From positions 62,001 to 126,000 of the forward strand of contig NZ_JACHJH010000006.1 of NCBI RefSeq assembly GCF_014203555.1: DNA of 64,000 nt, written 5' to 3'. How positions within the stretch are numbered: the first letter of the stretch is position 1; each line of letters starts with the position of its first letter. Positions 8,588 through 17,000 of this stretch are shown in pieces. This DNA is from Streptomyces olivoverticillatus. GTDB lineage: Bacteria; Actinomycetota; Actinomycetes; Streptomycetales; Streptomycetaceae. The position numbers and the translations under genes are program-made. The notes under the pieces were generated by a model, which was not told the DNA's origin, did not search any database, and saw only the letters and a list, made by a program, of their open reading frames with translations.

Positions 8588-8660
8588 CCGCACGTGCAGG
8601 CACGGTGGTCCCGCCTGGCGCACAATGGACGGCACAACACCGTCCACCCAGGAGTCCACC

Positions 8661-9035
8661 GTGGCCTTGCAGATGACCGTCGACCCGGACGCCGCCGAAC
8701 CCCCCTACGAGCAGATCCGCGCCCGCATCGCGGAGCGCGCCCGCTCGGGCGCGCTCCCGGTGGGCTACAAGCTGCCGACCGTGCGCGGCTTCGCCGAGGA
8801 ACTGGGGCTGGCCGCCAACACGGTGGCCAAGGCCTACCGGGCGCTCGAAGCGGACGGCGTCATCGAGACGCGCGGCCGCAACGGCACCTTCATCGCCGCC
8901 CCCGGCGACACGGCCGACCGCGAGGCGGCCGCCGCCGCACAGGCCTACGCCCAGCGCGCCCACCGCCTGGGCCTGGACCGGGCCGCCGCGCTGACCGCCG
9001 CCGAGAACGCGCTGCGGGCGGTCTACGGCGACTGA
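8661..9035 (+). CDS. GntR-family transcriptional regulator, YtrA-like
   Basis: A 124-residue regulator with an N-terminal winged helix (EPPYEQIRARIAERARSGAL, KLPTVRGFAEELGLAANTVAKAYRALEADG) and only a short helical tail of about 50 residues. That is the layout of the YtrA subfamily, which dimerises through two helices and usually binds no small-molecule domain. The GTG start at 8661 has GGAG at 8651; ATG 8673 is possible. YtrA-type genes commonly sit next to transporters, but none is present here. From memory, SCO1728 is the S. coelicolor counterpart, acting in development and vegetative growth. It may control the amidotransferase or the glycosidase next to it. Confidence 0.85.
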   Translation: MALQMTVDPDAAEPPYEQIRARIAERARSGALPVGYKLPTVRGFAEELGLAANTVAKAYRALEADGVIETRGRNGTFIAAPGDTADREAAAAAQAYAQRAHRLGLDRAAALTAAENALRAVYGD

Positions 9036-9104
9036 CGCACGACCCCTGCGGCGATTGAGGACAAAAGGGGGAAGGCACGGACAGGGCCGGTTACCCTTGC
9101 CCTG

Positions 9105-10481
9105 ATGGGACGTCATGGTGAAGGTCGGACGTTGCCGCGGGCGAGGCGATGGAAGCTCACCGCGCTGCTGGGAGCCGTCGTCGTGGTGCTCGCGCTGCTG
9201 GTCACCGTGGTCGTCGCCGACTGGCAGTCGGGCGGCCGCGCCCGGGGCGTCACGGGCCGCCTCGGCGGACACGCGGCCGACGTCGGCTGGGGGTTCACCC
9301 ACACCCAGTACAGCGCCGACCTCGGCCAGGACGCCGCCCGCAAGAAGGCGGCACAGACCCTCTCCGCCGACCCCATGCCGCAGAACCAGCACATCATGGG
9401 CTGGGGGGCCGACAACCCCGAGCCCCGGCCCGGCGTCTACAACTTCGCCGACCTGGACCGCAGGATCGCCCTGATGCGGGCGACCGGCGGCACCCCCGTG
9501 CTCACCCTGTGCTGCGCCCCGGACTGGATGAAGGGCGGCGGTGACCGCACCGACTGGTCGCAGCAGTCCCTGGAGAAGGCCCCGGACCGCGCCCACTACA
9601 GGGACTTCGCCCAACTGGCCGGAGTGATCGCCGCCCGCTATCCGGACGTCCGCCACTTCATCGTCTGGAACGAGTTCAAGGGCTTCTACGACGATTCCAG
9701 GAACCGCTGGGACTACGAGGGCTACACCGAGTTCTACAACCTCGTCTACGAGGAGCTCAAGAAGCGGAACAAGAACGCCCTCGTCGGCGGGCCGTACGTC
9801 GTCATGGACAGCCAGGCGCCCGGCTCCACCGCCAACTCCTCCTCGGTGAGCGGACCGTGGGGATCGCTCGACCAGCGGGCCGTCGACGCCGTGGAGTACT
9901 GGGACCAGCACAAGGAGGGGGCCGACTTCGTCGTCGTCGACGGCTCCAGCTACACCCGCGACGGCAGCAGACTCATCCCCGACGAGTTCGCGGCCACCCG
10001 GAAGTTCGCCGACGTCACCACCTGGCTGAACCGGACCACCGGGCTGCCCGTGTGGTGGGCCGAGTGGTACGTCGAGCCCGCCGACGCCCAGGACAACCGC
10101 ACGGGCTGGACCGAGCCGCACCGCATCGCCGTGCAGGCCACCGCCATGATGCGGCTGGCCGAGTCGGGTGTGGCCGGCGCCTTCTACTGGAACCCGGAGG
10201 AACAGGGCGCCAACTGCCCCGGCTGCCTGTGGCGCAGCACCGAACTGGGCGACGGCGGGGGAGAGCTGCCCATGCTGGACCTGCTCACCCACTTCGCCAA
10301 GGCCTTTCCGCCGGGCACGCGGCTGCGCCCGGTGGACGTGGGCGGACCCGACGCCGGGCAGGTGCAGGCCCTGGCCTCCGGCAAGACCGTGCTGGCCGTC
10401 AATACCGCGGACCGGCAGATCTCGGCCCGGGTCGACGGCCGCCTGCTCGGCCTCGGGGCGTACGAAGTCCGCTGGCTGTAG
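9105..10481 (+). CDS. Membrane-anchored GH39/cellulase-superfamily glycoside hydrolase
   Basis: A 458-residue extracellular glycosidase. A basic N-terminus is followed by a hydrophobic segment at about 17-39 that serves as a signal anchor or uncleaved signal. The catalytic barrel carries FIVWNEFKGF near residue 190, where the Asn-Glu pair is the clan-A acid/base, and WWAEWYVEP near residue 319 as nucleophile. Both are expected positions for xylosidase-like GH39 enzymes. Substrate is unknown; the neighbouring polysaccharide genes on the other strand suggest a role in processing a cell-surface glycan. No good ribosome site precedes the ATG at 9105, so the start is moderately sure. Confidence 0.8.
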   Translation: MGRHGEGRTLPRARRWKLTALLGAVVVVLALLVTVVVADWQSGGRARGVTGRLGGHAADVGWGFTHTQYSADLGQDAARKKAAQTLSADPMPQNQHIMGWGADNPEPRPGVYNFADLDRRIALMRATGGTPVLTLCCAPDWMKGGGDRTDWSQQSLEKAPDRAHYRDFAQLAGVIAARYPDVRHFIVWNEFKGFYDDSRNRWDYEGYTEFYNLVYEELKKRNKNALVGGPYVVMDSQAPGSTANSSSVSGPWGSLDQRAVDAVEYWDQHKEGADFVVVDGSSYTRDGSRLIPDEFAATRKFADVTTWLNRTTGLPVWWAEWYVEPADAQDNRTGWTEPHRIAVQATAMMRLAESGVAGAFYWNPEEQGANCPGCLWRSTELGDGGGELPMLDLLTHFAKAFPPGTRLRPVDVGGPDAGQVQALASGKTVLAVNTADRQISARVDGRLLGLGAYEVRWL

Positions 10482-10493
10482 CCGGTTCTGGCG

Positions 10494-10520
10494 GTTGCCT
10501 TCGCCGCCCGGGGAGGCAAC
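10494..10520 (+). terminator. Hairpin after glycosidase gene
   Basis: GTTGCCT at 10494-10500 pairs perfectly with AGGCAAC at 10514-10520 around a 13-base loop, starting 13 bases after the stop. There is no T-run, so it may be a weak terminator or processing site ahead of the small gene at 10575. Confidence 0.4.
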
Positions 10521-10574
10521 ACTTCCCTCGGCGTCCACCGAGCGAGAGACGCCCCTGGCGAAAGAAGGGCCGCC

Positions 10575-10829
10575 GTGCCGGAAAACGCGAGTCAGGCGTT
10601 GGTCATCGTCGACGCGGAACGGAACTACTACGTGCTGCCCCGGGAGGCCGTCGCCACGGCGAAGGCCGCCCCCGAGGCCAGGGCCCTGATCGAGGCGCAC
10701 CTGGGGGAGCGTGCGGACGTGCCGCTGTGCGAGGGCTACTCCTTCGCCGGCGTGCTGAACCTGCCGGCCGAGGCGGACATGGCCCACTACACCTCCGAAG
10801 CCTCCTGGCCGGTCGCCTCCGTCTCCTGA
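10575..10829 (+). CDS. Small 84-aa protein of unknown function (candidate peptide precursor)
   Basis: An 84-residue protein I do not recognise. GTG start at 10575 follows GAAAGAAGGG at 10559-10568. The N-terminal half (ALVIVDAERNYYVLPREAV) looks structured, followed by an alpha-helical stretch rich in Ala and Glu. It has a single Cys in VPLCEGYSF near residue 52 and a Ser/Thr/aromatic-rich end (AHYTSEASWPVASVS). There is no signal peptide or transmembrane segment. It lies 14 bases before a small PhyH-like oxygenase on the same strand. The pairing of a short protein with a flexible Ser/Trp tail and an oxygenase would fit a modified peptide, but an ordinary small accessory protein is equally possible. 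Confidence 0.7.
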   Translation: MPENASQALVIVDAERNYYVLPREAVATAKAAPEARALIEAHLGERADVPLCEGYSFAGVLNLPAEADMAHYTSEASWPVASVS

Positions 10830-10843
10830 CGGGCGCCGCCGAC

Positions 10844-11479
10844 GTGAGCACGCAAGCCGACGCCGCACCTAACGGCCGCCCCGTGACCCCCGCCGAACGG
10901 CGGGCCTTCACCGCCGACGGCTACGTCCACCTCCCCGGACTGTGGGACGGCCGGCTGTCCGACGCCATCGCCGCGGAGGGGCGCGAGCGCCACGCCCACG
11001 CCGCGATCCCCCTGAGCGGGCCGCGCACGCCCGTCGTGACCCGCCGGCTGCCCCGCCGCGCCACCCCCGCCGCGAGCGGCCCGCTGCTGGCCCAAGTGCA
11101 CCTGGCCCTGACCGGCACGGCCCGGGCGCTGACCGGCCGGCTGCTGGTGCCGACCTTCGCCGCCTACGGCTACTACGAGGGCGACGACGAGGTCTTCCTC
11201 CACATCGACACCGAACAGTGCGACCTGACCCTGCTGACCACCGCCTTCGGCGCCGTCGGCCCGCTCCACCTCCACCCCGGCCTGGTCGGCGCCACCATGG
11301 AGCGGCTTGGCCAGCTGGAGAGCGACCCCGAGTGGGACCGCACGGCGGGCACGCGCATCAGCTATCCGCCGACCGGCGTCACTGCCCTCGACGGCCACGT
11401 CCTCCCGCACCACCGGCCCGGCCGCCCCGCCCCCGGGGTGCAGGCCGTGGCCGCCCTCTGCTACCGCGCCCTGTTCTGA
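10844..11479 (+). CDS. PhyH-like Fe(II)/2-oxoglutarate-type oxygenase, small
   Basis: A 211-residue protein from GTG 10844. The opening FTADGYVHLPGLWDGRL resembles the N-terminus of phytanoyl-CoA dioxygenase relatives. A His-x-Asp pair (FLHIDTEQCD, His about 120 and Asp about 122) and a distal PHHRPGRP near residue 189 could provide the facial triad and the 2-oxoglutarate-binding Arg. It is shorter than typical PhyH proteins (250-300 aa), so the assignment is tentative. It follows the 84-aa gene by 14 bases and meets the flippase gene tail-to-tail at 11487. Substrate unknown; modification of the upstream small protein or of a glycan or lipid are the obvious options. Confidence 0.6.
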   Translation: MSTQADAAPNGRPVTPAERRAFTADGYVHLPGLWDGRLSDAIAAEGRERHAHAAIPLSGPRTPVVTRRLPRRATPAASGPLLAQVHLALTGTARALTGRLLVPTFAAYGYYEGDDEVFLHIDTEQCDLTLLTTAFGAVGPLHLHPGLVGATMERLGQLESDPEWDRTAGTRISYPPTGVTALDGHVLPHHRPGRPAPGVQAVAALCYRALF

Positions 11480-11486
11480 CGCACCC

Positions 11487-14400
11487 CTACGACATCGTGG
11501 CCAGCCGCCACACCAACGACCCCAGCACCACGGCCAGCAGCGGCAACGCAAACCAGAAGGAGCCCTGCAACCACCTCAGCTGCTGCACCCCCGGCCGCAC
11601 CCCGACCCGCACCAGCTCCCGCACCGTCAGCAGCACCAGCAGCGCCACGGCCGCCAGGGCGCCGACCACGGACACCGGCGTCCAGGTCACCCGCGGCCCG
11701 GCGGGACCGGGCCGCGGCTGCGGCACCTCCCCGGCGGGGCGGTCCTTGAGCGAATAGAGCACCGCGTCGTCGTTGGCCAGCATCCGGCGCAGCTCCGGCC
11801 GGCCGTCCAGGGTGCGGCGCAGCCGCCCGTCCCAGTCGGGCACGTAACCCGCGCTGAGTTCCAGATACTCCGACTGGCTGCGGTTGACCACGAGATAGGA
11901 GTTCGGCCCAGCCTTGCGCAGGGCCTCGACCAGGCTCGGGCCCCGGCCCGGGTCGCGCGGGGCGAGGACCGGCTCGTAGAGGACCCGCTCCATGTCCCGG
12001 GCGCCCCAGGGCAGCGCGGGGGTGACGTTGGTGAGGGTGTCGCTGCTCATCCACAGCAGCCGTACGGTCGGCTCGTCGTGCTCGTAGACGTAGTCCATGG
12101 CGGCGACCTCGCCCGAACGCACCTGCTCGAAGGGTTCGTTGCCCCAGCGCGCCACCAGGAAGCCGAAGACGAGCACCACCCCGGCCAGCAGGGCCGCGAG
12201 CGGCGCCGCGAAGGAGCGGCCGCCGGCGCCGGCGGGGCGCGGGAAGAGCGCGAGCGCCGCGAGGACACAGGCGCCGGGCAGGGCGAACAGGAAGACCCGC
12301 AGGGCCACCTCGCCGCCGTAGGACTGCATCCCGAAGGCCAGGAACGGCACAGAGGTGAGGACCAGCAGCGACCGGTCACCGATCCCGGCACGGCGCCTCC
12401 GCCACCAGCCGAGCCCGGCCAGGGCCAGCGTGCCGCCCGCGAGCGCCACCCGGACGTAGAGCACCATCTTGTGGGTGGCACTGCCGCCTTCGATACGGCC
12501 CGATACGGACGAGGAGACATTGCCGCCCAGCGAACCGAGGCCGCCGAAGAGCTCGTTGAAGTGGCCCGACCAGTACGGCTCCGCCAGGAACCCCACCCAC
12601 ACCGCCAGCATCACCGCGCACAGCAGCGGGAGCCCGGCCGCCGTGCAGCGGCGCGCCAGGACCAGGGCCGTCAGCACGCCCAGCATGACGAACGGGGTCA
12701 GCTGGTGGCTGGCGACCGAGGCGGTGAACAGGGCGACGAGCAGGGCCAGCAGCACCGCGAGCTCGCCCCGCCCGGCGGGCCGGACCTCCCGCTCGCCGGG
12801 CAGCAGCCTGCCGCGCAGCTGCCCCGGCCAGCGGAACCACACCAGCAGCACCGCCACGAACAGCAGATAGAAGACGTAGTTGAGCGACTGGGGGGAGAAG
12901 TAGTCCTGCCCGACCCAGCCGCACAGCGCGAACAGCCACAGCGCCGTCCACTTCGCCCGCCAGCTCGCCCGTACCGCCCGCAGCAGCAGGGCCAGCGGTG
13001 CCAGGCAGGCCAGCTGGACGGCCAGCGGCCACCAGCGCAGCACCTCGCCGAGGTCCGTCACACCGCAGGCCCGGGCCGCGAACACGGCGAGCGCGAAGAA
13101 GCCCGGCCAGCTCCAGCGGGCGTCCAGGTCGGGCGCGGCGGTGCCGGTGCGGTCGATGTAGTCCAGGAAGCCCAGGTGCTGCCAGGCCGTCGGGAAGCGC
13201 GGCTGGGCCTCCAGCAGCGCGGGCACGGCGTGCAGCGAGACCACCGTCGCCAGCAGCAGCGCCGCCAGCAGCCACCGGCGCGCCCGGTCCAGACACAGCG
13301 CGCACGCGAAGGCCAGCACCAGCAGCGCGGCCCCCAGCAGCGTGGCCACCGGCAGCACGGACACCAGCCCGAAGCCGCCCATGCCCTCCAGGTCGACCGA
13401 GCCGACCGCCTCCAGCGGCACCCAGTACATCGCCAGCGCCGCGACGGCCAGCAGCCGGATTCCCGCCACCGGCGTACGCCACCATGCCACGGCCCCCGGC
13501 CGCACGGCCTCCCCGGCGGCTTCCCGCGCGGGCGGCAGGGCCGGCAGCCGCTCCGGCTTCGGCGGAGTGCGCGCGGCCTTCTCCGGCCGCTCCGCCTTCT
13601 CCAGGCCCCCGGCAGGCGTGTGCCGCAGGTCCGGCCGCCGCTCCAGATGGTCGAAGTCCAGCCGCACGCCCAGCGGCATGGTGTCCGCGTCCAGCGCCGA
13701 GCGCAGCGCCCAGCGCGTGCCGTGCCCGGCCTCCTCCCGCCCTCCCACCGTCTCGTCCCTGCGGTCGCCGCGCACCGGCAGATCCGCGAGGTCCCCGTCG
13801 GGCGGCGTCCTGTCGCCACCTTGCCCGGCGGCGGGCGCGGCCTTCAGGACGCCCCGCAGCTTGACCGCCGCGATCGAGACGATCACGGTCAGGCTGCTGA
13901 TCTCCGCGACCCCCGCCCCCGTCAGCCCCATCCGCGGCAGCAGAATCAGCGTCAGCCCCAGCACCAGTGCACACAACAACCCCTGGAGATAGGCCAGTCC
14001 GGCCGTGCGGCTCTGCGCGCGCAGCACCGCGAAGTAGACCTCCATCACCACCCGCAGCGCCGCGCCCACCGCGAACCAGCGCAGCAGCGGCGTCGCCGCC
14101 TCGGCGTAGCCCCGGCCGAAGACCTGCAGGATGTACGGCGCGAGGGCGAACAGCAGCACGCACACCGGCACCATGATCTTGGCCATCCGGCGCAGCGCCG
14201 CCCGGCAGTTGTCGGCCAGCCGCGCCGGATCGTGCGAGCCCTCGACGGTCAGGGACGCGCCCATGTTGATGGCGAGCAGATTGACCGTGCCGCCGATGGT
14301 GGAGGTGATGTAGAAGTAGGCGTTGTCGGTCGAGCTGACCTGGGCGGCCACGATCACCGGTACCAGGTAGACCACGGCCAGCGAGAACAGCGAGCCGGTG

Positions 14401-15149
14401 TAGTCACCGGCCAGGAAGCGCCCCATCTCCCGGTAGGACGCCGGGAGGGCGCTCTCCTCGGTGGCCCGGACGTGCGCCGGCACCAGGCGCCGGAACACCA
14501 GCCACCCCAGCGGCACCACCGAGACGGCGATGGAGACGACCCAGGAGACGAACACCCCGGACATCGGCAGCGCCGCCGCCAGCCCCACCAGCAGCGCCAG
14601 CTTCACCGCCGAGAAGACGGTGTTGCCCACCGGCACCCACAGCGCGCTGCGCAGCCCGGTGAGCACCCCGTCCTGCAGCGTGAGCACCGACCAGGCCACG
14701 ACGGCCGCCATGAAGCCCAGGCCCGGCAGCAGCCCGTGCAGGAAGTGGTAGGACGGGCCCCACAGGCCCAGGGTGAGCAGGAAGACGCCCGCCGCCGCCG
14801 CGACGAGCAGCGAACTGGCCGCGTACGTACGGAAGACCAGCCGCCCCGTCGTCCGCCCGGCGACCGGGATGAACCGGGCCAGCGCCCCGGTCAGGGTGAC
14901 CGCCGTGAGCCCCGCGAGGAGCTTCATCGCGGCGATGGCGGCCGAGCTCTGGCCGACCGAGTCCTCGCTGTAGTAGCGGGCGGCGACCAGCCAGAACCCC
15001 ACCCCGAGGACCGCGCTGATGCCCGTGTTGAGCATCAGCGCGAAGGCGTTGCGGAACAGCGGTGTCCCGCCGCCTCGCCCGGGAAGCCGCAGCCGCCGGG
15101 CGGGGGCGTCCACGGCTCTTTCCTCGGTCCGGGTGGACGTGTCAGACAC
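11487..15149 (-). CDS. Fusion of MOP/Wzx-type flippase and a second polytopic membrane domain
   Basis: A 1220-residue membrane protein. Residues about 25-440 form a polysaccharide flippase-like domain of the MOP superfamily with some 12-14 hydrophobic helices (FRNAFALMLNTGISAVLGVG, then LARFIPVAGRTTGRLVFRTY). A charged Pro/Arg/Glu-rich cytoplasmic linker spans about 440-545. The C-terminal 670 residues are another set of 12 or more helices with large loops, including VGQDYFSPQSLNYVFYLLFV. This half looks like a GT-C-type or surface-polysaccharide membrane enzyme. The GTG start overlaps the deacetylase stop by 8 bases. Such a fusion could couple transfer or trimming of a lipid-linked glycan to its export. 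The function of the second half is inferred from topology only. Confidence 0.8.
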   Translation of the reverse strand: MSDTSTRTEERAVDAPARRLRLPGRGGGTPLFRNAFALMLNTGISAVLGVGFWLVAARYYSEDSVGQSSAAIAAMKLLAGLTAVTLTGALARFIPVAGRTTGRLVFRTYAASSLLVAAAAGVFLLTLGLWGPSYHFLHGLLPGLGFMAAVVAWSVLTLQDGVLTGLRSALWVPVGNTVFSAVKLALLVGLAAALPMSGVFVSWVVSIAVSVVPLGWLVFRRLVPAHVRATEESALPASYREMGRFLAGDYTGSLFSLAVVYLVPVIVAAQVSSTDNAYFYITSTIGGTVNLLAINMGASLTVEGSHDPARLADNCRAALRRMAKIMVPVCVLLFALAPYILQVFGRGYAEAATPLLRWFAVGAALRVVMEVYFAVLRAQSRTAGLAYLQGLLCALVLGLTLILLPRMGLTGAGVAEISSLTVIVSIAAVKLRGVLKAAPAAGQGGDRTPPDGDLADLPVRGDRRDETVGGREEAGHGTRWALRSALDADTMPLGVRLDFDHLERRPDLRHTPAGGLEKAERPEKAARTPPKPERLPALPPAREAAGEAVRPGAVAWWRTPVAGIRLLAVAALAMYWVPLEAVGSVDLEGMGGFGLVSVLPVATLLGAALLVLAFACALCLDRARRWLLAALLLATVVSLHAVPALLEAQPRFPTAWQHLGFLDYIDRTGTAAPDLDARWSWPGFFALAVFAARACGVTDLGEVLRWWPLAVQLACLAPLALLLRAVRASWRAKWTALWLFALCGWVGQDYFSPQSLNYVFYLLFVAVLLVWFRWPGQLRGRLLPGEREVRPAGRGELAVLLALLVALFTASVASHQLTPFVMLGVLTALVLARRCTAAGLPLLCAVMLAVWVGFLAEPYWSGHFNELFGGLGSLGGNVSSSVSGRIEGGSATHKMVLYVRVALAGGTLALAGLGWWRRRRAGIGDRSLLVLTSVPFLAFGMQSYGGEVALRVFLFALPGACVLAALALFPRPAGAGGRSFAAPLAALLAGVVLVFGFLVARWGNEPFEQVRSGEVAAMDYVYEHDEPTVRLLWMSSDTLTNVTPALPWGARDMERVLYEPVLAPRDPGRGPSLVEALRKAGPNSYLVVNRSQSEYLELSAGYVPDWDGRLRRTLDGRPELRRMLANDDAVLYSLKDRPAGEVPQPRPGPAGPRVTWTPVSVVGALAAVALLVLLTVRELVRVGVRPGVQQLRWLQGSFWFALPLLAVVLGSLVWRLATMS

Positions 15150-15957
15150 GGGCTTCGATCACTTTCCTGACGACTCGGCGGCTTCTGCGGACGACGGCGT
15201 ACCCCTTGGTCAGGGCCCGGTCACCGGCGAAGTGCCGGCCCAGCCCCCGGCCCTCGACGAGCCGTTCGAAGTCGGCTATGCCCGTGGTGCGGCGCACGGT
15301 CACCCGCTCCAGGGCGTACGGGCCCTGGCGGCGCGCGGCCAGGGTGTTGCCCACGGCCAGGGACACCCCGAAGCCGGCCGTGCGCACCGCGCCGCGCACC
15401 CGGCGGCTGGAGTAGCCGTACGGGTAGGCGAAGGACACCGGCGGGCGGTCCAGCTCGGCGGCGAGCACCTCCCGGCAGTGCTGCACCTCGAACCACAGCC
15501 GGTCGTCCGTGAGCTGGTCGAGCTGGGGGTGGGTGTGGCTGTGCCCGCCGATCTCCAGCCCCGCCGCGGCCAGCTCGCGCACCTGGTCCCAGCTCAGCAT
15601 CAGATCGAGCGCGCCCCCCGTCTCGTGGGCGCCGCGCAGCCAGCCCGTGGAGGCGAACAGCGTGGCCGTGAAGCCGTGTTCGAGGAGGACGGGCAGGGCG
15701 TAGCGGTGCACGCCCTCGTAGCCGTCGTCGAAAGTGATCAGTACCGGCTTCGGGGGCAGCGGGCGCCCTGCCCGCCAGGCGGCGGCCAGCTGCTCGGCCG
15801 TCACCGGGGTGAAGCCGAAGCCGTCCAGCAGCCGCATCTGCTCGTCGAACGCCTCGGGGGAGACCGACAGCCCGTAGGCCGCACGGGCCGGGGTGCGGGC
15901 CACCGAGTGGTACATCAATATGGGCACCGGCCGCTGCGCGACGCTCGGACCGTTCAT
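15142..15957 (-). CDS. Polysaccharide deacetylase (CE4)
   Basis: A 271-residue NodB-fold enzyme. Motifs: VLITFDDGYEG (catalytic Asp and metal Asp), HSHTHPQL (two metal-binding His) and the FAYPYGYSS segment of CE4 esterases. MYHSVA near the start is also typical. These enzymes remove N- or O-acetyl groups from glycans such as peptidoglycan, chitin or exopolysaccharide. No signal peptide is evident, so it may act in the cytoplasm or leave by another route. ATG at 15957 overlaps the stop of the upstream glycosyltransferase (ATGA), and its own stop overlaps the flippase start. It is the middle of a coupled operon. Confidence 0.9.
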   Translation of the reverse strand: MNGPSVAQRPVPILMYHSVARTPARAAYGLSVSPEAFDEQMRLLDGFGFTPVTAEQLAAAWRAGRPLPPKPVLITFDDGYEGVHRYALPVLLEHGFTATLFASTGWLRGAHETGGALDLMLSWDQVRELAAAGLEIGGHSHTHPQLDQLTDDRLWFEVQHCREVLAAELDRPPVSFAYPYGYSSRRVRGAVRTAGFGVSLAVGNTLAARRQGPYALERVTVRRTTGIADFERLVEGRGLGRHFAGDRALTKGYAVVRRSRRVVRKVIEARV

Positions 15958-17000
15958 GCCGCCGCCCCCTCGCCCGCGCTGCTCGCCGGCACGTCCGCCA
16001 CCGCGAACCGCCCGCCGTCCCGGCGCGCCCGCCAGACCCCCAGTGCGTAGCCGGCGGTGGTCGCCGCCAGCCCCGCCACGATGGCCCCGGCCCGCCCGGC
16101 GCCGCCCGGCCGGCCCAGCAGTGCGTCCCGCACCCCGCGCGCGACGCCCGCGGGCAGCACGCGGGTGGTGTACCGGCGCTCGCTCTCCAGCCCGGCCCGG
16201 GCCCCCACGCTGTGCGTCACCAGGGCCTTGGAGAGGCCTTCGGCGTACGCGCGGTCGCGGAAGTAGCCGAACCGCTCGCGGGCGGCGGGGACCCGGTGGT
16301 GGATCACCGAGCGGTCGTCGATCAGCAGCAGCGCCTCCGGCACGGCCCGGGTCAGCCGGATGCACAGCTCCGTCTCCTCGCAGCCGAGCGGCAGCCGGTG
16401 GCCGTCGCGCCCGATGCCGCTGGCGAACCCCCCGACCGCCTCCAGGGCCGAGCGGCGGAACGAGGCGTTGCCGCCCAGCACATTGCGCACGACCGTCTTG
16501 CCCGGCGGCAGGCCGCGGTAGGTGCAGCCCACCACCCAGTCGAACTCCTCCGGGAACCAGGCGGGGCGGCGCCGGGACGCCCACACCGGCTGGGTGCGGC
16601 CGCCCACCGCCATCACCCTGGGGTCGGCGTAGCCCTCGGCGAAGTGCAGCAGCCAGTCCCGCTCGGCCACCGCGTCGTCGTCGAGGAAGGCGATGACCTC
16701 GCCGGCGCTGGCCGCGAGGCCGGTGTTGCGGCCCGCCGACAGGCCACGCGGGCCCGCGTTGGCCAGCACCCGCACGGGACGGGCGCCGGCCCCCGCCCCG
16801 TCGTCCCCGTAGGCCTTGGCGAGCCGGCGCAGCAGCGCCGGATTGTGGTCGACCACGAGCAGCGTCTCCAGCGCGGGGTACGACTGGTCGAGCACCGAGG
16901 CCACCGCGGCGAGGATGTCGCCCCAACGGTCCTCGGTGTAGACGCAGATGACCACCGAGACGCTCGGTGCACCGGTCCGTCCGGTCGGTGCAGTGCTCAA
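15954..17000 (-). CDS. Family 2 glycosyltransferase (TTG start)
   Basis: A 348-residue GT-A enzyme. SVSVVICVYTEDRW begins the nucleotide-binding fold, GLSAGRNTGL and FLDDDAV supply the acceptor and metal-binding DDD motifs, and NVLGGNASFRRSALE plus GCEETELCIRL complete the GT2 pattern. A C-terminal Ala/Gly-rich helix may touch the membrane. The likely start is TTG at 17000, since it overlaps the TGA of the preceding gene as TTGA, has GGGGAAG upstream, and the longer frame upstream is non-protein-like. It should transfer a sugar in assembly of the same polysaccharide exported by the downstream flippase. Confidence 0.88.
   Translation of the reverse strand: MSTAPTGRTGAPSVSVVICVYTEDRWGDILAAVASVLDQSYPALETLLVVDHNPALLRRLAKAYGDDGAGAGARPVRVLANAGPRGLSAGRNTGLAASAGEVIAFLDDDAVAERDWLLHFAEGYADPRVMAVGGRTQPVWASRRRPAWFPEEFDWVVGCTYRGLPPGKTVVRNVLGGNASFRRSALEAVGGFASGIGRDGHRLPLGCEETELCIRLTRAVPEALLLIDDRSVIHHRVPAARERFGYFRDRAYAEGLSKALVTHSVGARAGLESERRYTTRVLPAGVARGVRDALLGRPGGAGRAGAIVAGLAATTAGYALGVWRARRDGGRFAVADVPASSAGEGAAA

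Noticed and set aside
11307-15170. Plus-strand ORF of 1287 codons
   Set aside because: Gln/Arg/His-rich shadow of the flippase fusion; no start context, no fold, and membrane helices are clear on the other strand.
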